DNA of 64,000 nucleotides, from NCBI RefSeq assembly GCF_014192155.1, contig NZ_JACHXO010000006.1:186001-250000 (forward strand), written 5' to 3'. The notes under the pieces were generated by a model that did no database searches, was not told the DNA's origin, and saw only the letters and a list, made by a program, of their open reading frames with translations. This document shows, piece after piece, positions 9,456 through 19,652 of this stretch. The translations under genes and the position numbers were made by a program. The stretch comes from Roseateles terrae. Its GTDB lineage: Bacteria; Pseudomonadota; Gammaproteobacteria; Burkholderiales; Burkholderiaceae_C. Position 1 is the first letter of the stretch. Every line of letters begins with the position of its first letter.

Positions 9456-11820
9456 AAGTGCCAAAGGCCGAGCGTTCCGAGCTCAGCGAACGGTAACCGG
9501 GGATATTGTCTCTCAACACCTTCAGTGCATTCGAACCCAGCGGCGACAGGCCGACCAGCTCCAGTTGCAGGATCAGACGGGTATTGGTCTCGGCGCGGCC
9601 GGTGGCTTCACGCTCCACGCCCATGCGCAGAATCCAGCAGCCGGAGTCGTATTCGGCGCCCACGACCGAGTCGGTGAAGCGCTTGTCCCGCATCGAATAC
9701 TGCAGGCGTCCGGCACCATACCAGGCGCCCTTGCAGCCGGGTCCGCCGCTGACGGCCTTGCGGTCCGGGCCGAACAGCGGCCACTGCCACGCCAGCTCGA
9801 GCTGCTCACTCTGGCCACGGGCCAGCCGGTAGGACGCGCTGAGCGTGCGGAACGGGCCGGGCGAGTAGCGCAGGCGCAGCACCGTCCGCTCGACCTTGCC
9901 GTCGGAGGAATTGAGCTGCAGCGTGCTGTCGGTCCACCAGGCCTGGTTCAGGTGGGCGGAGCCCAGCAGCACCACGTCGGAGAGACGGTGGGTCTGCGGC
10001 GTGCCGTCCGGGGTGATCTTTTGGTCGCGCAGCAGGTAGCGCTGCACCATGCCCAGGCGCAGCTGTTCCTCGCCGCGCTCGTCTTCGATCCAGCGGGTGG
10101 TGGCGCCGAAGGCCACCATATGGGCATCGCTGACCCGGTCCACGCCGGAGAACTGGTTCTCGGCAAAGACGGAGTCGAAGTTGTAGTCCCGCGGCGCCGA
10201 ATCGAAATTCGGCACGTCGGTCTGGTCACGGTACGGCGTGTTGACGTAGAGCAGTCGCGGTTCCAGCGTCTGGCGGGCGTTCTTGCCAAACAGCGTGGTG
10301 TCGCGCTCCAGGATCCAGCCGTGATCGACGCTGAAAGTGGGAATGGTGCGGCTGATCGAACGCTGCCCGTTGAGCAGCGGCTGATCGGTGTGATAGCTGG
10401 CCGAATTGAGCGACACCTTCGGGATCAGCCACCAGGCCGCGCCGCTGAAGGGCAGGCTCAGATGGCCCAGCATGTGCATCCGCTCGCCAGTCTGCGTCTG
10501 GGAGCTGAGCGAGCCGGTGGGCAGGTCGAAGCGGTTGTATTCCACCTCGACCCCGCCTTCCAGCCGTGCCCGGCGGCCGGTGGGCAGATACCCGGCCAGC
10601 ACGGAATCATCCGCGCCCGTCTGCAGCCGCATGCCGATCTGCGGGGACCGCTGGTAGGGCGAGACAAACTGGTCGCTCGCCTCGGGCACCTGCAGCGCCT
10701 GCCAGTGCTGCACGCGGGCATAGGTCTGGACGTCGCCCCAGTTGAAGTTGAAATCCTTCTGGGTCCGGAAGTCCTGCTGCAGCAGACGCGGCGTCTGCGT
10801 GCTCATGCGGCGGCGGAAGTCTTTCCAGTAGTCTTCATCCGACACCCGTTCGGCATTGATGTCGTAGCGCCAGCTGTCGGAGAAGTCGCCCTGGTTGAGC
10901 AACCGCAGGTCCCAGCGGGAGCGTCCGTACACCCGGTCATTGGGCAGCCAGGCAAAGCTCAGGGCACCGCGGTGCTGCATCTCCAGATAGCGGAACTCGC
11001 TGTCCACGCCTGCGCCGCGCTTGGTCATCACGTAAGGCGTGAAGGTGGCGTCCCGGTTGGGGGCGATGCTCCAGTAATACGGCTGGCCGAATTCAAAGCC
11101 GCTGCGGTTGTCGATGTTGACGTTGGGCGGCAGCAGGCCGGACTTGGGCTGGTCGCCCAGCGGGAAGCTCAGCGACGGCGCCGCCAGGATGGGCACGCCC
11201 AGGAACTGCACCGTGGCGCCCTCGGCGACGCCCTCACCCTTCTCGAAGTCCAGCTTGAGGCTTCGGGTGATCAGCACCCAGTCGCGCTTGCGCTCGCCGT
11301 CTTCCGACACCGGGCAGGTGCTGTAGGTGGCCTCATCGGCCTGCATTTTCTGTTCACCGAGAAACCGCAGGACCTTGGCGCTGCCGCTGCCGCCGGTGGT
11401 GGAGAAGAAATAGTTCGGGCTCTCCAGCTGACCTTCGAAGCGGTCGACGAACAGGCTCAGCGACGGGCCGCGCAGCACCGCGCCGTTCTGGCTCAGTTCC
11501 ACATTGCCGTCGGCGGTGGCCAGATCCTGCTCATGGTCATAACGCAGGCTGCGGCTCTTGAGCAGCAGGCCGCCATAACGCAGCTGCACATCGCCTTCGG
11601 CGGTGGAGAGCTGGTCGACTTCGGAGCTGATCCGGTCGGCCTGCAGCGCCATGGCGGGGCGTACGTCCTTGCGCCGGCTCTGGTTCAGCTGTTTGGACGG
11701 CTTGAGCGCCAGCGGTTCGCCGGCGGAGTCCTGCGCGAACGCACTGGGCGCAGCGGGCAAGGCCACAGCCAGCAGGGCTGCCAGGGGCAAGGGGCGGAGT
11801 CTGAAAACCGATGAGCGCAT
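9448..11820 (-). CDS. lptD: LPS-assembly protein LptD
   Basis: A 790-residue outer-membrane protein that, with LptE, inserts lipopolysaccharide into the outer leaflet. It has a signal peptide (PLPLAALLAVALPAAPSAFAQ). An N-terminal OstA/LptA-like jellyroll follows at about 50-200 (LSTAEGDVQLRYGGL, ATADGNVELSQNGAVL), then a large beta-barrel with alternating hydrophobic strands. Cysteines in YSTCPVSEDGE and GGPGCKG, and another near SGCWILR, may form the inter-domain disulfides typical of LptD. The start MRSSVFRLRP is chosen because the frame upstream has no family resemblance. It is the first gene of the lptD-surA-rsmA operon and diverges from amgK. Confidence 0.95.
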   Translation of the reverse strand: MRSSVFRLRPLPLAALLAVALPAAPSAFAQDSAGEPLALKPSKQLNQSRRKDVRPAMALQADRISSEVDQLSTAEGDVQLRYGGLLLKSRSLRYDHEQDLATADGNVELSQNGAVLRGPSLSLFVDRFEGQLESPNYFFSTTGGSGSAKVLRFLGEQKMQADEATYSTCPVSEDGERKRDWVLITRSLKLDFEKGEGVAEGATVQFLGVPILAAPSLSFPLGDQPKSGLLPPNVNIDNRSGFEFGQPYYWSIAPNRDATFTPYVMTKRGAGVDSEFRYLEMQHRGALSFAWLPNDRVYGRSRWDLRLLNQGDFSDSWRYDINAERVSDEDYWKDFRRRMSTQTPRLLQQDFRTQKDFNFNWGDVQTYARVQHWQALQVPEASDQFVSPYQRSPQIGMRLQTGADDSVLAGYLPTGRRARLEGGVEVEYNRFDLPTGSLSSQTQTGERMHMLGHLSLPFSGAAWWLIPKVSLNSASYHTDQPLLNGQRSISRTIPTFSVDHGWILERDTTLFGKNARQTLEPRLLYVNTPYRDQTDVPNFDSAPRDYNFDSVFAENQFSGVDRVSDAHMVAFGATTRWIEDERGEEQLRLGMVQRYLLRDQKITPDGTPQTHRLSDVVLLGSAHLNQAWWTDSTLQLNSSDGKVERTVLRLRYSPGPFRTLSASYRLARGQSEQLELAWQWPLFGPDRKAVSGGPGCKGAWYGAGRLQYSMRDKRFTDSVVGAEYDSGCWILRMGVEREATGRAETNTRLILQLELVGLSPLGSNALKVLRDNIPGYRSLSSERSAFGTYD

Positions 11821-11888
11821 CAAGCAGGGCGGCGTCTTGCGGAGGTCGAGGCAGCCACGCGCGAACGCGAGGCGCTGCCCAGGGTTTG

Positions 11889-11894
11889 TAGAAT
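11889..11894 (+). promoter_or_regulatory. -10-like hexamer upstream of amgK
   Basis: TAGAAT, 52 bases before the amgK ATG in the lptD-amgK divergent region (11821-11946). No clear -35 is visible. On the opposite strand the same place reads GATAAT, which could serve lptD. Confidence 0.35.
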
Positions 11895-11946
11895 CATTAT
11901 CCACGAGGCGGGCCGCCCGCCCCGCACGTCCTCCCCTCAAGCGCTC

Positions 11947-13122
11947 ATGACCCTTTCCGTCTCGCCGGTGACCTGGCCCGATCCGCAACGTGCCCGGCAG
12001 TTCCAGGACTGGCTGGCCCCGCTGGTGGAGGCTCACGGGCTGCTGCCGGACACCCTTGTTTCCGCCAGCAGCGATGCGAGCAGCCGTCGCTACCTGCGCC
12101 TGCAGACCCGGGACGGCGGCAGCCGCATCCTCATGGATGCGCCGGCCACGCCCAATCAATTGGCGGCCTTTGTCGCGGTCGGCCAGATGATGGCGGACTG
12201 CGGCCTGCATGTGCCCACGCTGCATGCGCATGACGAGACCCTGGGCTTTGCCCTGCTGGAAGACCTGGGCAGCACCAGCTATTTGCAGGCCTTGCAGGCG
12301 GCGCAGCAGGCCGGTGAGGAAGGTCTGGCCACCGCCAGGCGACTGATGCAGGACGCGACCGCGGCACTGCTGCGCTGGCAGGCCAGCGGAAACGGCGCCA
12401 CCCTGCCCCGCTTTGACGAGGCGTTTGTGCGCCGGGAGCTGCAGATCTTTGTGGACTGGTGTGTCCAGGCCCACCACGGCAAGCAGTGGACGGCGAAGCA
12501 GCAGGACTACTGGGAGCGCACCGTCACCGCGCTGGCCGCCAACATTTCGGCGCAGCCGATGGTGCCGATGCACCGCGACTACATGGCGCGCAACCTGATG
12601 GTCTGCCCGCGTGAGGATGAGGCAGGCGTCCCCGGCAAGCATGCAGACGGCAGCGGCGATGGCAACCACGGCGTCCGCCTCCCCAATCCAGGCGTCCTCG
12701 ATTTCCAGGACGCGGTGCTGGGCCCCATCACCTACGACATCGGCTCCCTGCTGCGCGACGCCTTCCTCTCCTGGGACGAGGCTGAGGAGATCGATTGGGC
12801 GGTGCGTTATTGGGAAGGTGCACGCCGGGCCGGCCTGTTTGGGCTGGACGCGAGCGGCGAAGACCCGCATGAGATGGCGCAGGACTTTGGCGTGTTCTGG
12901 CGCGCGCTGGAATGGACGGTGCTGCAGCGCCACCTGAAGATCCTGGGCATCTTCTGCCGCCTGAAGCATCGGGATGGCAAGCCGCAGTACGCGCAAGACC
13001 TGCCGCGCTTCTACGCCTATGTGATCAAGACGGCGACGCGCTATGTGGAGCTGTCGCCCCTGCTGCGGCTGATGGAGGACCTGCAGCCCCAGCTGCTGCA
13101 GACGGGTTTCAGCCTGCGCTGA
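11947..13122 (+). CDS. amgK: N-acetylmuramate/N-acetylglucosamine anomeric kinase AmgK
   Basis: A 391-residue member of the aminoglycoside-phosphotransferase fold. The ATP-binding N-lobe begins SSDASSRRYLRL, and FALLEDLGSTSYL marks the hinge. The catalytic Brenner motif is MHRDYMARNLMV and the metal motif is VLDFQDAVLGPITYD. This pattern fits AmgK, which phosphorylates C1 of MurNAc in cell-wall recycling. Divergence from lptD is the usual Burkholderiales arrangement. Its normal partner murU (the uridylyltransferase) is not downstream: a LysR gene on the other strand follows. A stretch at about residues 224-243 (PGKHADGSGDGNHG) looks like a small insertion before the metal motif. Confidence 0.82.
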   Translation: MTLSVSPVTWPDPQRARQFQDWLAPLVEAHGLLPDTLVSASSDASSRRYLRLQTRDGGSRILMDAPATPNQLAAFVAVGQMMADCGLHVPTLHAHDETLGFALLEDLGSTSYLQALQAAQQAGEEGLATARRLMQDATAALLRWQASGNGATLPRFDEAFVRRELQIFVDWCVQAHHGKQWTAKQQDYWERTVTALAANISAQPMVPMHRDYMARNLMVCPREDEAGVPGKHADGSGDGNHGVRLPNPGVLDFQDAVLGPITYDIGSLLRDAFLSWDEAEEIDWAVRYWEGARRAGLFGLDASGEDPHEMAQDFGVFWRALEWTVLQRHLKILGIFCRLKHRDGKPQYAQDLPRFYAYVIKTATRYVELSPLLRLMEDLQPQLLQTGFSLR

Positions 13123-13183
13123 GCGGATCCGGCCCACGCAGAACGGACGCGCCCCCAAGCACCGTGCGCGCCGGGCTACGCCG

Positions 13184-14188
<1,005 letters not shown>

Positions 14189-14244
14189 GCCGCTCCTCTC
14201 ACCAGTGCACCGCGCCGTCCCGGGGGCCGGGACGGCCACAGGGC

Positions 14245-15720
14245 TTACGGATGGGCCGCGATGACCTGGGCGACGGCGGCGGTCAGGCGCTTGCCGTAAG
14301 GCACATGCAGGAATTCATTGGGGCCGTGGGCATTGCTCTTGGGGCCCAGCACGCCACACACCATCATCTGTGCGGCGGGGAAGCTCTTTTGCAGCATGCC
14401 CATCAGCGGAATCGTGCCGCCCTGCCCAATGTAGCCGACCGGCGCATCAAAGTGGGCCTGACTGGCCCGCTCCAGCGCCTGGCTGAGCCACGGCGACAGG
14501 TCCGGGGTGTTCCAGCCGTCGGCTCCGAAAGCGCCGGCACGGCCGTCCGGCACGAAGCTGACCTTGGCGTTGTAGGGGGCGTTGTCCTCCAGCAGGGCCT
14601 TCAGGCGCAGCGCGGCCTCGTTGCCGTCCACCAGCGGGGGCAGGCGCAGCGACAGCTTGAAGGCGGTGTAGGGGCGCAGCACATTGCCGGCATTCTTCAG
14701 TTCGGGGAAGCCTTCGGCCCCCACCACCGACAGCGTCGGCCGCCAGGTGCGGTTCAGCAGCACTTCCACCGGATCGGTGGTGACCGGCAGCACCGGGCCG
14801 CCGTCGCCGCCGCAGGCCCAGGGCATGCGCTTGTACACCTCATCCTTCAGAATGGCGGCGGCGGCGCGAGCCTGTTCCAGGCGGGCGCCGGGAATCTCGC
14901 AGTGGAAGCTATCCGGCAGCAGTCGGCCGGTGGCCGAGTCTTCCAGCCGGTCCAGCAGATGACGCAGGATGCGGAAGGAGGACGGCACCGCGCCGGAGGC
15001 ATCGCCGGAGTGGATGCCTTCGGTCAGCACTTCCACCTTCAGCACGCCGGACACCATGCCGCGCAGCGAGGTGGTCAGCCACAGGCGGTCGTAGTCGCCG
15101 GCGCCGGAGTCCAGGCACACCACCAGGGAGACGGTGCCCAGGCGATCCTTCAGCGCGTCCACGTAGATGGGCAGGTCGAAGGAGCCGGATTCCTCGCAGG
15201 TTTCGATCAGGCCGACGCAGCGGGGACGGGGCACGCCCTGCTTGTCCAGCGCCATCAGCGCTGTCAGGGAGGCGTAGATGGCATAACCGTCGTCCGCGCC
15301 GCCACGGCCATAGAGCTTGCCGTCTTCGTACTTCGGCGTCCAGGGGCCCAGGTCATTGCGCCAGCCGTTGAATTCGGGCTGCTTGTCCAGGTGGCCGTAC
15401 AACAGGATGGTGTCGGTGCTGCCCGTCTTGGTGGCCGGCAGTTCGAAAAAGATGACCGGCGTGCGGCCCTCCATGCGGATGACTTCCAGCTTCAGGCCGG
15501 GCACCTTCTTGCTTTCCACCCAGCTGGCGGCGTCCCGCACGACCTTGTCGATGTAGCCATTGGCCGCCCAGTCGGCATCGAACATCGGGCTCTTGGCCGG
15601 GATGGCGATGTAGTCGGTCAGGGCGGGGATGATTTCCTCGTCCCAGACCTGGCTGGCGTAGGCGCCCAGGGCGCTCACTTCATCGGGTTGCAGCGGCAAC
15701 GACGGATCACGTGCGTTCAT
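14245..15720 (-). CDS. M20-family metallopeptidase (dipeptidase-like)
   Basis: A 491-residue cytoplasmic-looking enzyme without a signal peptide. The di-zinc site residues are visible: LYGHLDKQPEF (His and catalytic Asp), GRGGADDGYA (bridging Asp), IETCEESGS (catalytic and metal Glu), CLDSGAGDY, and NAHGPNEFLHV near the C-terminus (last metal His). The central dimerisation domain holds TEGIHSGDASG. The family cleaves dipeptides, tripeptides or acylated amino acids; the substrate here is unknown. It is followed by the LysR gene and preceded by the hydrolase gene, all on the minus strand. Confidence 0.85.
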   Translation of the reverse strand: MNARDPSLPLQPDEVSALGAYASQVWDEEIIPALTDYIAIPAKSPMFDADWAANGYIDKVVRDAASWVESKKVPGLKLEVIRMEGRTPVIFFELPATKTGSTDTILLYGHLDKQPEFNGWRNDLGPWTPKYEDGKLYGRGGADDGYAIYASLTALMALDKQGVPRPRCVGLIETCEESGSFDLPIYVDALKDRLGTVSLVVCLDSGAGDYDRLWLTTSLRGMVSGVLKVEVLTEGIHSGDASGAVPSSFRILRHLLDRLEDSATGRLLPDSFHCEIPGARLEQARAAAAILKDEVYKRMPWACGGDGGPVLPVTTDPVEVLLNRTWRPTLSVVGAEGFPELKNAGNVLRPYTAFKLSLRLPPLVDGNEAALRLKALLEDNAPYNAKVSFVPDGRAGAFGADGWNTPDLSPWLSQALERASQAHFDAPVGYIGQGGTIPLMGMLQKSFPAAQMMVCGVLGPKSNAHGPNEFLHVPYGKRLTAAVAQVIAAHP

Positions 15721-15771
15721 GAGAGGCTCCTGCGCAGCCGGTGCGGCCGCCTTGGGTACAGAGATCGGATT

Positions 15772-16656
15772 CTAGAAGCGGGCCGCCAACCAGGACTTCA
15801 AGCGGGCAAAGACCTGGTCCTGCTCGGGTTCGTTGAAGATTTCGTGGAACAGCGGCTCGAACAGCTCGGCTTCCACCCCGGAGCCGTCGCCGCTCTTGCG
15901 GGCCGCGGCCGCGAAGTTCGCGCTGCCGGCCGGGGCCACGCAGCGGTCAGCGCCCGCCCACATCAGCAGGGTGGGCACCGGCCAGCGGGCGGCATGGGTC
16001 ATCACCGCCGGACCGGTGTCCGCCAGCATCTTGGCCAGCATCGGGGTGATGCGGTTGTGCACCAGCGGGTCTTCCTTGTAGTCCGCCACCACCTCCGGGT
16101 CGCGGGACAGCCAGGCCGGATTCAGGCCATTGCCCACCGCCACATGCGGCATCAGCGGCAGCGTGGTGGCCAGCAGGCCGCGCTGCACCAGGGACATGCC
16201 CACATCCAGGGCCGGGGAGCTGAGCACCAGCCCATCCACCAGCCGGGACCATTCGGTTGGCACCAGGGCGCCGGCCACGAAGCTGGCGGCGACCGCGCCG
16301 CCCATGCTGTGGCCCAGCAGCACCAGCGGGCCCTGGTTCATGCGGGCGTCGCTGCGGACCGCATCGATGGCGCAGGAGAGGTCGCGCTGAAGGCTGTCGG
16401 ACTCCGGAATGTCGCCGCGCGGCCCGGCGGACGCGCCGTGGCCGCGCTGGTCGTAGCCCACCACGTGCCAGCCCCAGGCGTTCAGACGCCGGGCGACGTG
16501 GGTGTAGCGGCCAATGTGCTCGCCGAGGCCGTGAACGATCAGAAGGGTGCCCTGCGGACGCTGGGCGGGGTCAGCGCCCCACTCCCGCCAATGCAGGGGC
16601 AGGCCGTCGTGGCCGGTCAGTGTTCTCATAGGTGGAAGTGTAGGATCCCTCGCCAT
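15772..16656 (-). CDS. Alpha/beta hydrolase, monoacylglycerol lipase/lysophospholipase type
   Basis: About 294 residues with the Hydrolase_4 pattern. The oxyanion segment is LIVHGLGEHIGRYTHVA, then YDQRGHGASAGPRG, the nucleophile elbow LLGHSMGGA, Asp in LLMWAGADRCVAP, and the catalytic His in EPLFHEIFNEPE. It should hydrolyse monoacylglycerols or lysophospholipids in the cytoplasm. The start is uncertain: ATG 16656 (MARDPTLPPM) and ATG 16629 (MRTLTGHDG) both precede the family core. The former shares its CCATGG with the start of the divergent gene. It is 51 bases upstream of the M20 peptidase. Confidence 0.85.
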   Translation of the reverse strand: MARDPTLPPMRTLTGHDGLPLHWREWGADPAQRPQGTLLIVHGLGEHIGRYTHVARRLNAWGWHVVGYDQRGHGASAGPRGDIPESDSLQRDLSCAIDAVRSDARMNQGPLVLLGHSMGGAVAASFVAGALVPTEWSRLVDGLVLSSPALDVGMSLVQRGLLATTLPLMPHVAVGNGLNPAWLSRDPEVVADYKEDPLVHNRITPMLAKMLADTGPAVMTHAARWPVPTLLMWAGADRCVAPAGSANFAAAARKSGDGSGVEAELFEPLFHEIFNEPEQDQVFARLKSWLAARF

Positions 16657-17710
16657 GGGTCCGTCACCTTCCAACCGCTCTGTTGCCGCTGTTTCGCCCA
16701 ATGATGCGCCGAATGGGCCGTCCGTGACCGCTTCCCCTGAGGCAGACCTCCTCGTGCCGGAGGTTCAGCTGCGTCCGCCCGACCTGCGCCCCTGGCGGGA
16801 CGGCGGCACCGGTGTGGACCATCTGCACCTGCGCGACTCCGGCCGCCCCGGCCCCACGGTGATGCTGGTGGCCTTGACCCACGGCAACGAGCTGTGCGGC
16901 GCGCTGGCCCTGGACTGGCTGCTGCGCCACGACGTGCGCCCCCTGCGCGGACGGCTGGTGCTGGCCTTTGCCAACGTGCAGGCCTTTGACCGCTTCGACC
17001 CCGCCGACCCCTTCGCCTCCCGGTATGTGGACGAGGACCTGAACCGGGTCTGGGACGACGCCGTGCTGCGCGGTCCGCGCCAGTCGGCGGAGTTGCAGCG
17101 TGCGCGGTCGCTGCGGCCCTTCATCGACGGTGCCGACCTGCTGCTGGACCTGCATTCGATGCAGGAACCGGGCGCCCCGGCCCTGACCATCTGCGGCATG
17201 AGCGACAAGAGCGTACCGCTGGCTCGCGCCCTGGGCCAGCCGGCGACGCTGCTGGTGGACACCGGCCATGCCGCCGGTCTGCGCCTGATCGACCGTGGCG
17301 GTTTTGCCGATCCGGCGAGCCCGCGGCAGGCGGTGCTGGTGGAGTGCGGCGCCCACTGGGAAACCGCGTCCGCCGACCTGGCCCTGGATGTGAGCCTGCG
17401 TTTTCTGCGCCACACCGGACTGGTGGACGCCGACTGGGCCACCGCGCATCTGCGGTGCCCCACGCCGGATCGCCAGCGTCTGGTGCGGGTGGGCGAGGCG
17501 GTGACCGCCCGCAGCAACGCCTTCCGCTTCACCCAGCCGGTCCATCACCTGATGGAGATTCCGAAGGCGGGAACGCTGCTGGCGGAAGATGCGGGGCAGC
17601 GCTGGACGACCCCGCACGACCACTGCGTGCTGATCATGCCGATGCTGCGGCCAGGCCGCGCCGGCCAGACGATGGTGCGGCTGGGCCGCTATGAGGACGG
17701 GCCCGCCTGA
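16655..17710 (+). CDS. Succinylglutamate desuccinylase/aspartoacylase-family protein
   Basis: About 351 residues of the M14-like AstE/AspA family of zinc amidohydrolases. Zinc ligands and neighbours are visible: ALTHGNELCG (His and Glu), then FANVQAF, YVDEDLNRVWDD, the second zinc His in LLDLHSMQEPG, and a C-terminal catalytic Glu in LVECGAHWE. A beta-rich C-terminal domain follows. Such enzymes remove the acyl group from N-acylated amino acids. The first 40 residues are not conserved-looking, so a later start (for example GTG 16722) is possible. The ATG lies in the palindrome CCATGG shared with the leftward hydrolase gene. Confidence 0.82.
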   Translation: MGPSPSNRSVAAVSPNDAPNGPSVTASPEADLLVPEVQLRPPDLRPWRDGGTGVDHLHLRDSGRPGPTVMLVALTHGNELCGALALDWLLRHDVRPLRGRLVLAFANVQAFDRFDPADPFASRYVDEDLNRVWDDAVLRGPRQSAELQRARSLRPFIDGADLLLDLHSMQEPGAPALTICGMSDKSVPLARALGQPATLLVDTGHAAGLRLIDRGGFADPASPRQAVLVECGAHWETASADLALDVSLRFLRHTGLVDADWATAHLRCPTPDRQRLVRVGEAVTARSNAFRFTQPVHHLMEIPKAGTLLAEDAGQRWTTPHDHCVLIMPMLRPGRAGQTMVRLGRYEDGPA

Positions 17711-17734
17711 GGGGTCGGGGTCAGGGTCCGGCGC

Positions 17735-18319
17735 TCACTGCCGATCGAACTTGAACACCGCCATGCTGGCGCGCAGGTTGGGCAGGGTGCGCACGGCCCG
17801 TCCCGCCTGCACCCCGAAGCTGTCCAGCACCCGCAGGCCGCACTTGCGGGCCAGCACCTCGAAGTCGGCATAGGTGCCGACGCGGATGTTGGGCGTGTCA
17901 TACCATTGGTAGGGCAGCACCCGGGTCACCGGCATGCGGCCGGTCAGCACCTGCAGCCGGTTGGGCCAGTGGGCGAAGTTGGGGAAGCTGACGATGCCGA
18001 TGCGCCCCACCCGTGCGGTCTCGCGCAGCATGGCTTCGGTGTTGCGCAGGTTCTGCAGGGTTTCCAGCTGCAGCACCACGTCGAAGCTCTGGTCCTCGAA
18101 GATGGCCAGGCCCTCTTCCAGGTTGAGCTGAATCACGTTCACGCCGCGCTGAGCACAGGCCAGCACGTTGCTGTCGTTGAGCTCCACCCCATACCCGGTG
18201 CAGCCCTTGGTGGCCTGCAGGTGAGCCAGCAGCTCGCCAGTGCCGCAGCCCAGGTCCAGCACCCGCGATCCGGCGGGCACCAGGTCGGCGATCATCTGCA
18301 TCACGGCGCGGTCGCTCAT
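17735..18319 (-). CDS. metW: Methionine biosynthesis protein MetW
   Basis: A 194-residue class I SAM-dependent methyltransferase-like protein. Motif I is [15 protein letters not shown], and [30 protein letters not shown] and [18 protein letters not shown] are hallmark MetW segments. MetW is needed with MetX for homoserine acylation in proteobacteria of this type, probably as an activating partner rather than a methylase. It overlaps metX by four bases (ATGA), so the two are translationally coupled. Confidence 0.95.
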   Translation of the reverse strand: MSDRAVMQMIADLVPAGSRVLDLGCGTGELLAHLQATKGCTGYGVELNDSNVLACAQRGVNVIQLNLEEGLAIFEDQSFDVVLQLETLQNLRNTEAMLRETARVGRIGIVSFPNFAHWPNRLQVLTGRMPVTRVLPYQWYDTPNIRVGTYADFEVLARKCGLRVLDSFGVQAGRAVRTLPNLRASMAVFKFDRQ

Positions 18320-19458
18320 GCCCGGCCTCCCTGGAACTCGTTGGCGATGCGGTCGAAGTAGGCCTTGAGCACGGCGTGGTAGCGCGGGTCATCCAGCAGG
18401 AACGCGTCATGGCCGTGGGGCGCATCGATCTCGGCGTAGGAGACGTCGCGGCGGTTGTCCAGCAGCGCCTTGACGATCTCACGCGAGCGGGCCGGCGAGA
18501 ACCGCCAGTCGGTGGTGAAACTGACCACCAGGTACTTGCACAGCGCGCTGGCGAAGGTGCGGCTGAGGTCTCCGCCGTGGGCCCGGGCCGGATCGAAATA
18601 GTCCAGCGCGCGGGTGATCAGCAGATAGGTGTTGGCATCGAAGTATTCGCTGAACTTGTCGCCCTGATAACGCAGGTAGCTCTCGATCTGGAATTCGATG
18701 TCATGGGTGGAGTAGCCCAGCTCGGCGGCGCGCATCTGACGGCCGAATTTCTGCTCCATCACATCGTCGCTGAGGTAGGTGATGTGGCCGATCATGCGGG
18801 CCACCCGTAGCCCGCGCCGCGGCACCACGCCGTGTTCGTAGAAGAATCCGTCGTGGAACTCCGGGTCGGTGATGATGGCCCGGCGGGCGACTTCATTGAA
18901 GGCGATGTTCTGCGCCGACAGGCTCGGCGCGGTGGCCACCGCGATGCAGTGGCGCATGCGCTCGGGATATCTCAGCGACCAGTCCAGCGCCTGCATGCCG
19001 CCCAGCGACCCACCCAGCACCGCCGCCAGTTGGCCGATGCCGAAGCGGTCCAGCACGCGGGCCTGGGCATCCACCCAGTCATGCACCGTGACCACCGGGA
19101 AATCCGCGCCATAGACCCGCCCGGTCGCCGGATTCAGATGCATCGGCCCGGTCGAGCCGAAGCAGGACCCGAGGTTGTTGATGCCGATGACAAAGAACTT
19201 GTCGGTGTCCAGCGGTTTGCCGGGGCCGACCAGGTTGTCCCACCAGCCTTCGCTCTTCTCCACGCCGGCATGCGTGCCCGCGACGTGATGGCTGGCATTG
19301 AGTGCGTGGCAGACCAGCACCGCATTGGAGCGGTCGTGATTCAGCGTGCCGTAGGTTTCGACCATCAGCTCGTAGTCAGCGATGCTGGCGCCACTGCGCA
19401 GCGGCAGGGGCTGATCGAACAGGAGTCGCTGCGGTGTGACGTCACCGACGGAACCCAT
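18316..19458 (-). CDS. metX: Homoserine O-acyltransferase MetX
   Basis: A 380-residue alpha/beta-hydrolase-fold enzyme. It acylates homoserine, the first committed step of methionine synthesis. Visible landmarks: [20 protein letters not shown], the nucleophile elbow [14 protein letters not shown], and the C-terminal catalytic His in [12 protein letters not shown]. It opens [21 protein letters not shown] Shine-Dalgarno sequence (GAGGTG) lies 5 bases before the ATG, immediately after an intrinsic terminator. The 140-base leader carries a SAM-II-type riboswitch, so expression should fall when S-adenosylmethionine is plentiful. metW follows in the same operon. Acetyl versus succinyl donor cannot be told from the sequence alone. 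Confidence 0.95.
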   Translation of the reverse strand: MGSVGDVTPQRLLFDQPLPLRSGASIADYELMVETYGTLNHDRSNAVLVCHALNASHHVAGTHAGVEKSEGWWDNLVGPGKPLDTDKFFVIGINNLGSCFGSTGPMHLNPATGRVYGADFPVVTVHDWVDAQARVLDRFGIGQLAAVLGGSLGGMQALDWSLRYPERMRHCIAVATAPSLSAQNIAFNEVARRAIITDPEFHDGFFYEHGVVPRRGLRVARMIGHITYLSDDVMEQKFGRQMRAAELGYSTHDIEFQIESYLRYQGDKFSEYFDANTYLLITRALDYFDPARAHGGDLSRTFASALCKYLVVSFTTDWRFSPARSREIVKALLDNRRDVSYAEIDAPHGHDAFLLDDPRYHAVLKAYFDRIANEFQGGRA

Positions 19459-19473
19459 AAAAACACCTCATCC

Positions 19474-19516
19474 AACAAAAAACCCGGCGCCGCTGCTTGA
19501 AGCGGAACACCGGGTT
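19474..19516 (-). terminator. Attenuator-type intrinsic terminator in the metX leader
   Basis: On the mRNA strand AACCCGG pairs with CCGGGTT, with an inner CCGCT/AGCGG stem, followed directly by T4-6. It ends only 16 bases before the metX start codon and 28 bases after the riboswitch, the right place for premature termination. It contains GGCGCC, which could alternatively pair with the P1 stem of the riboswitch. Confidence 0.85.
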
Positions 19517-19544
19517 GAGGGCGCTGGGAGCGCTGGTCGGTTGT

Positions 19545-19596
19545 CCCCCTTTAGCTGAACTTTTTAGGCGCCCGCAAGCCGGACAAATCGGCGCCG
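19545..19596 (-). promoter_or_regulatory. SAM-II-type riboswitch upstream of metX
   Basis: On the mRNA strand the element starts GGCGCCGATTTGTCCGG and ends AGCTAAAGGGGG. Compared by eye with the known SAM-II aptamer it keeps the P1 stem (GGCGC/GCGCC), the invariant GATTT loop segment, the TTGC before the P1 3' strand, and the 3' AGCTAAA that forms the pseudoknot. It begins about seven bases after a TATACT -10 box, so it is at the very 5' end of the transcript, as expected. SAM-II is best known from alphaproteobacteria. Binding of SAM should reduce metX-metW expression, here probably through the downstream terminator rather than by hiding the ribosome-binding site. Confidence 0.85.
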
Positions 19597-19602
19597 TTCA
19601 AA

Positions 19603-19608
19603 AGTATA
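19603..19608 (-). promoter_or_regulatory. -10 box of the metX promoter
   Basis: TATACT on the minus strand, placing the transcription start at the first bases of the riboswitch. No good -35 is evident. Confidence 0.6.
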
Positions 19609-19652
19609 GCGGGTGTCCCGGGAATCGGGGAGGGCTGGTCGGGGCGGCCCGC

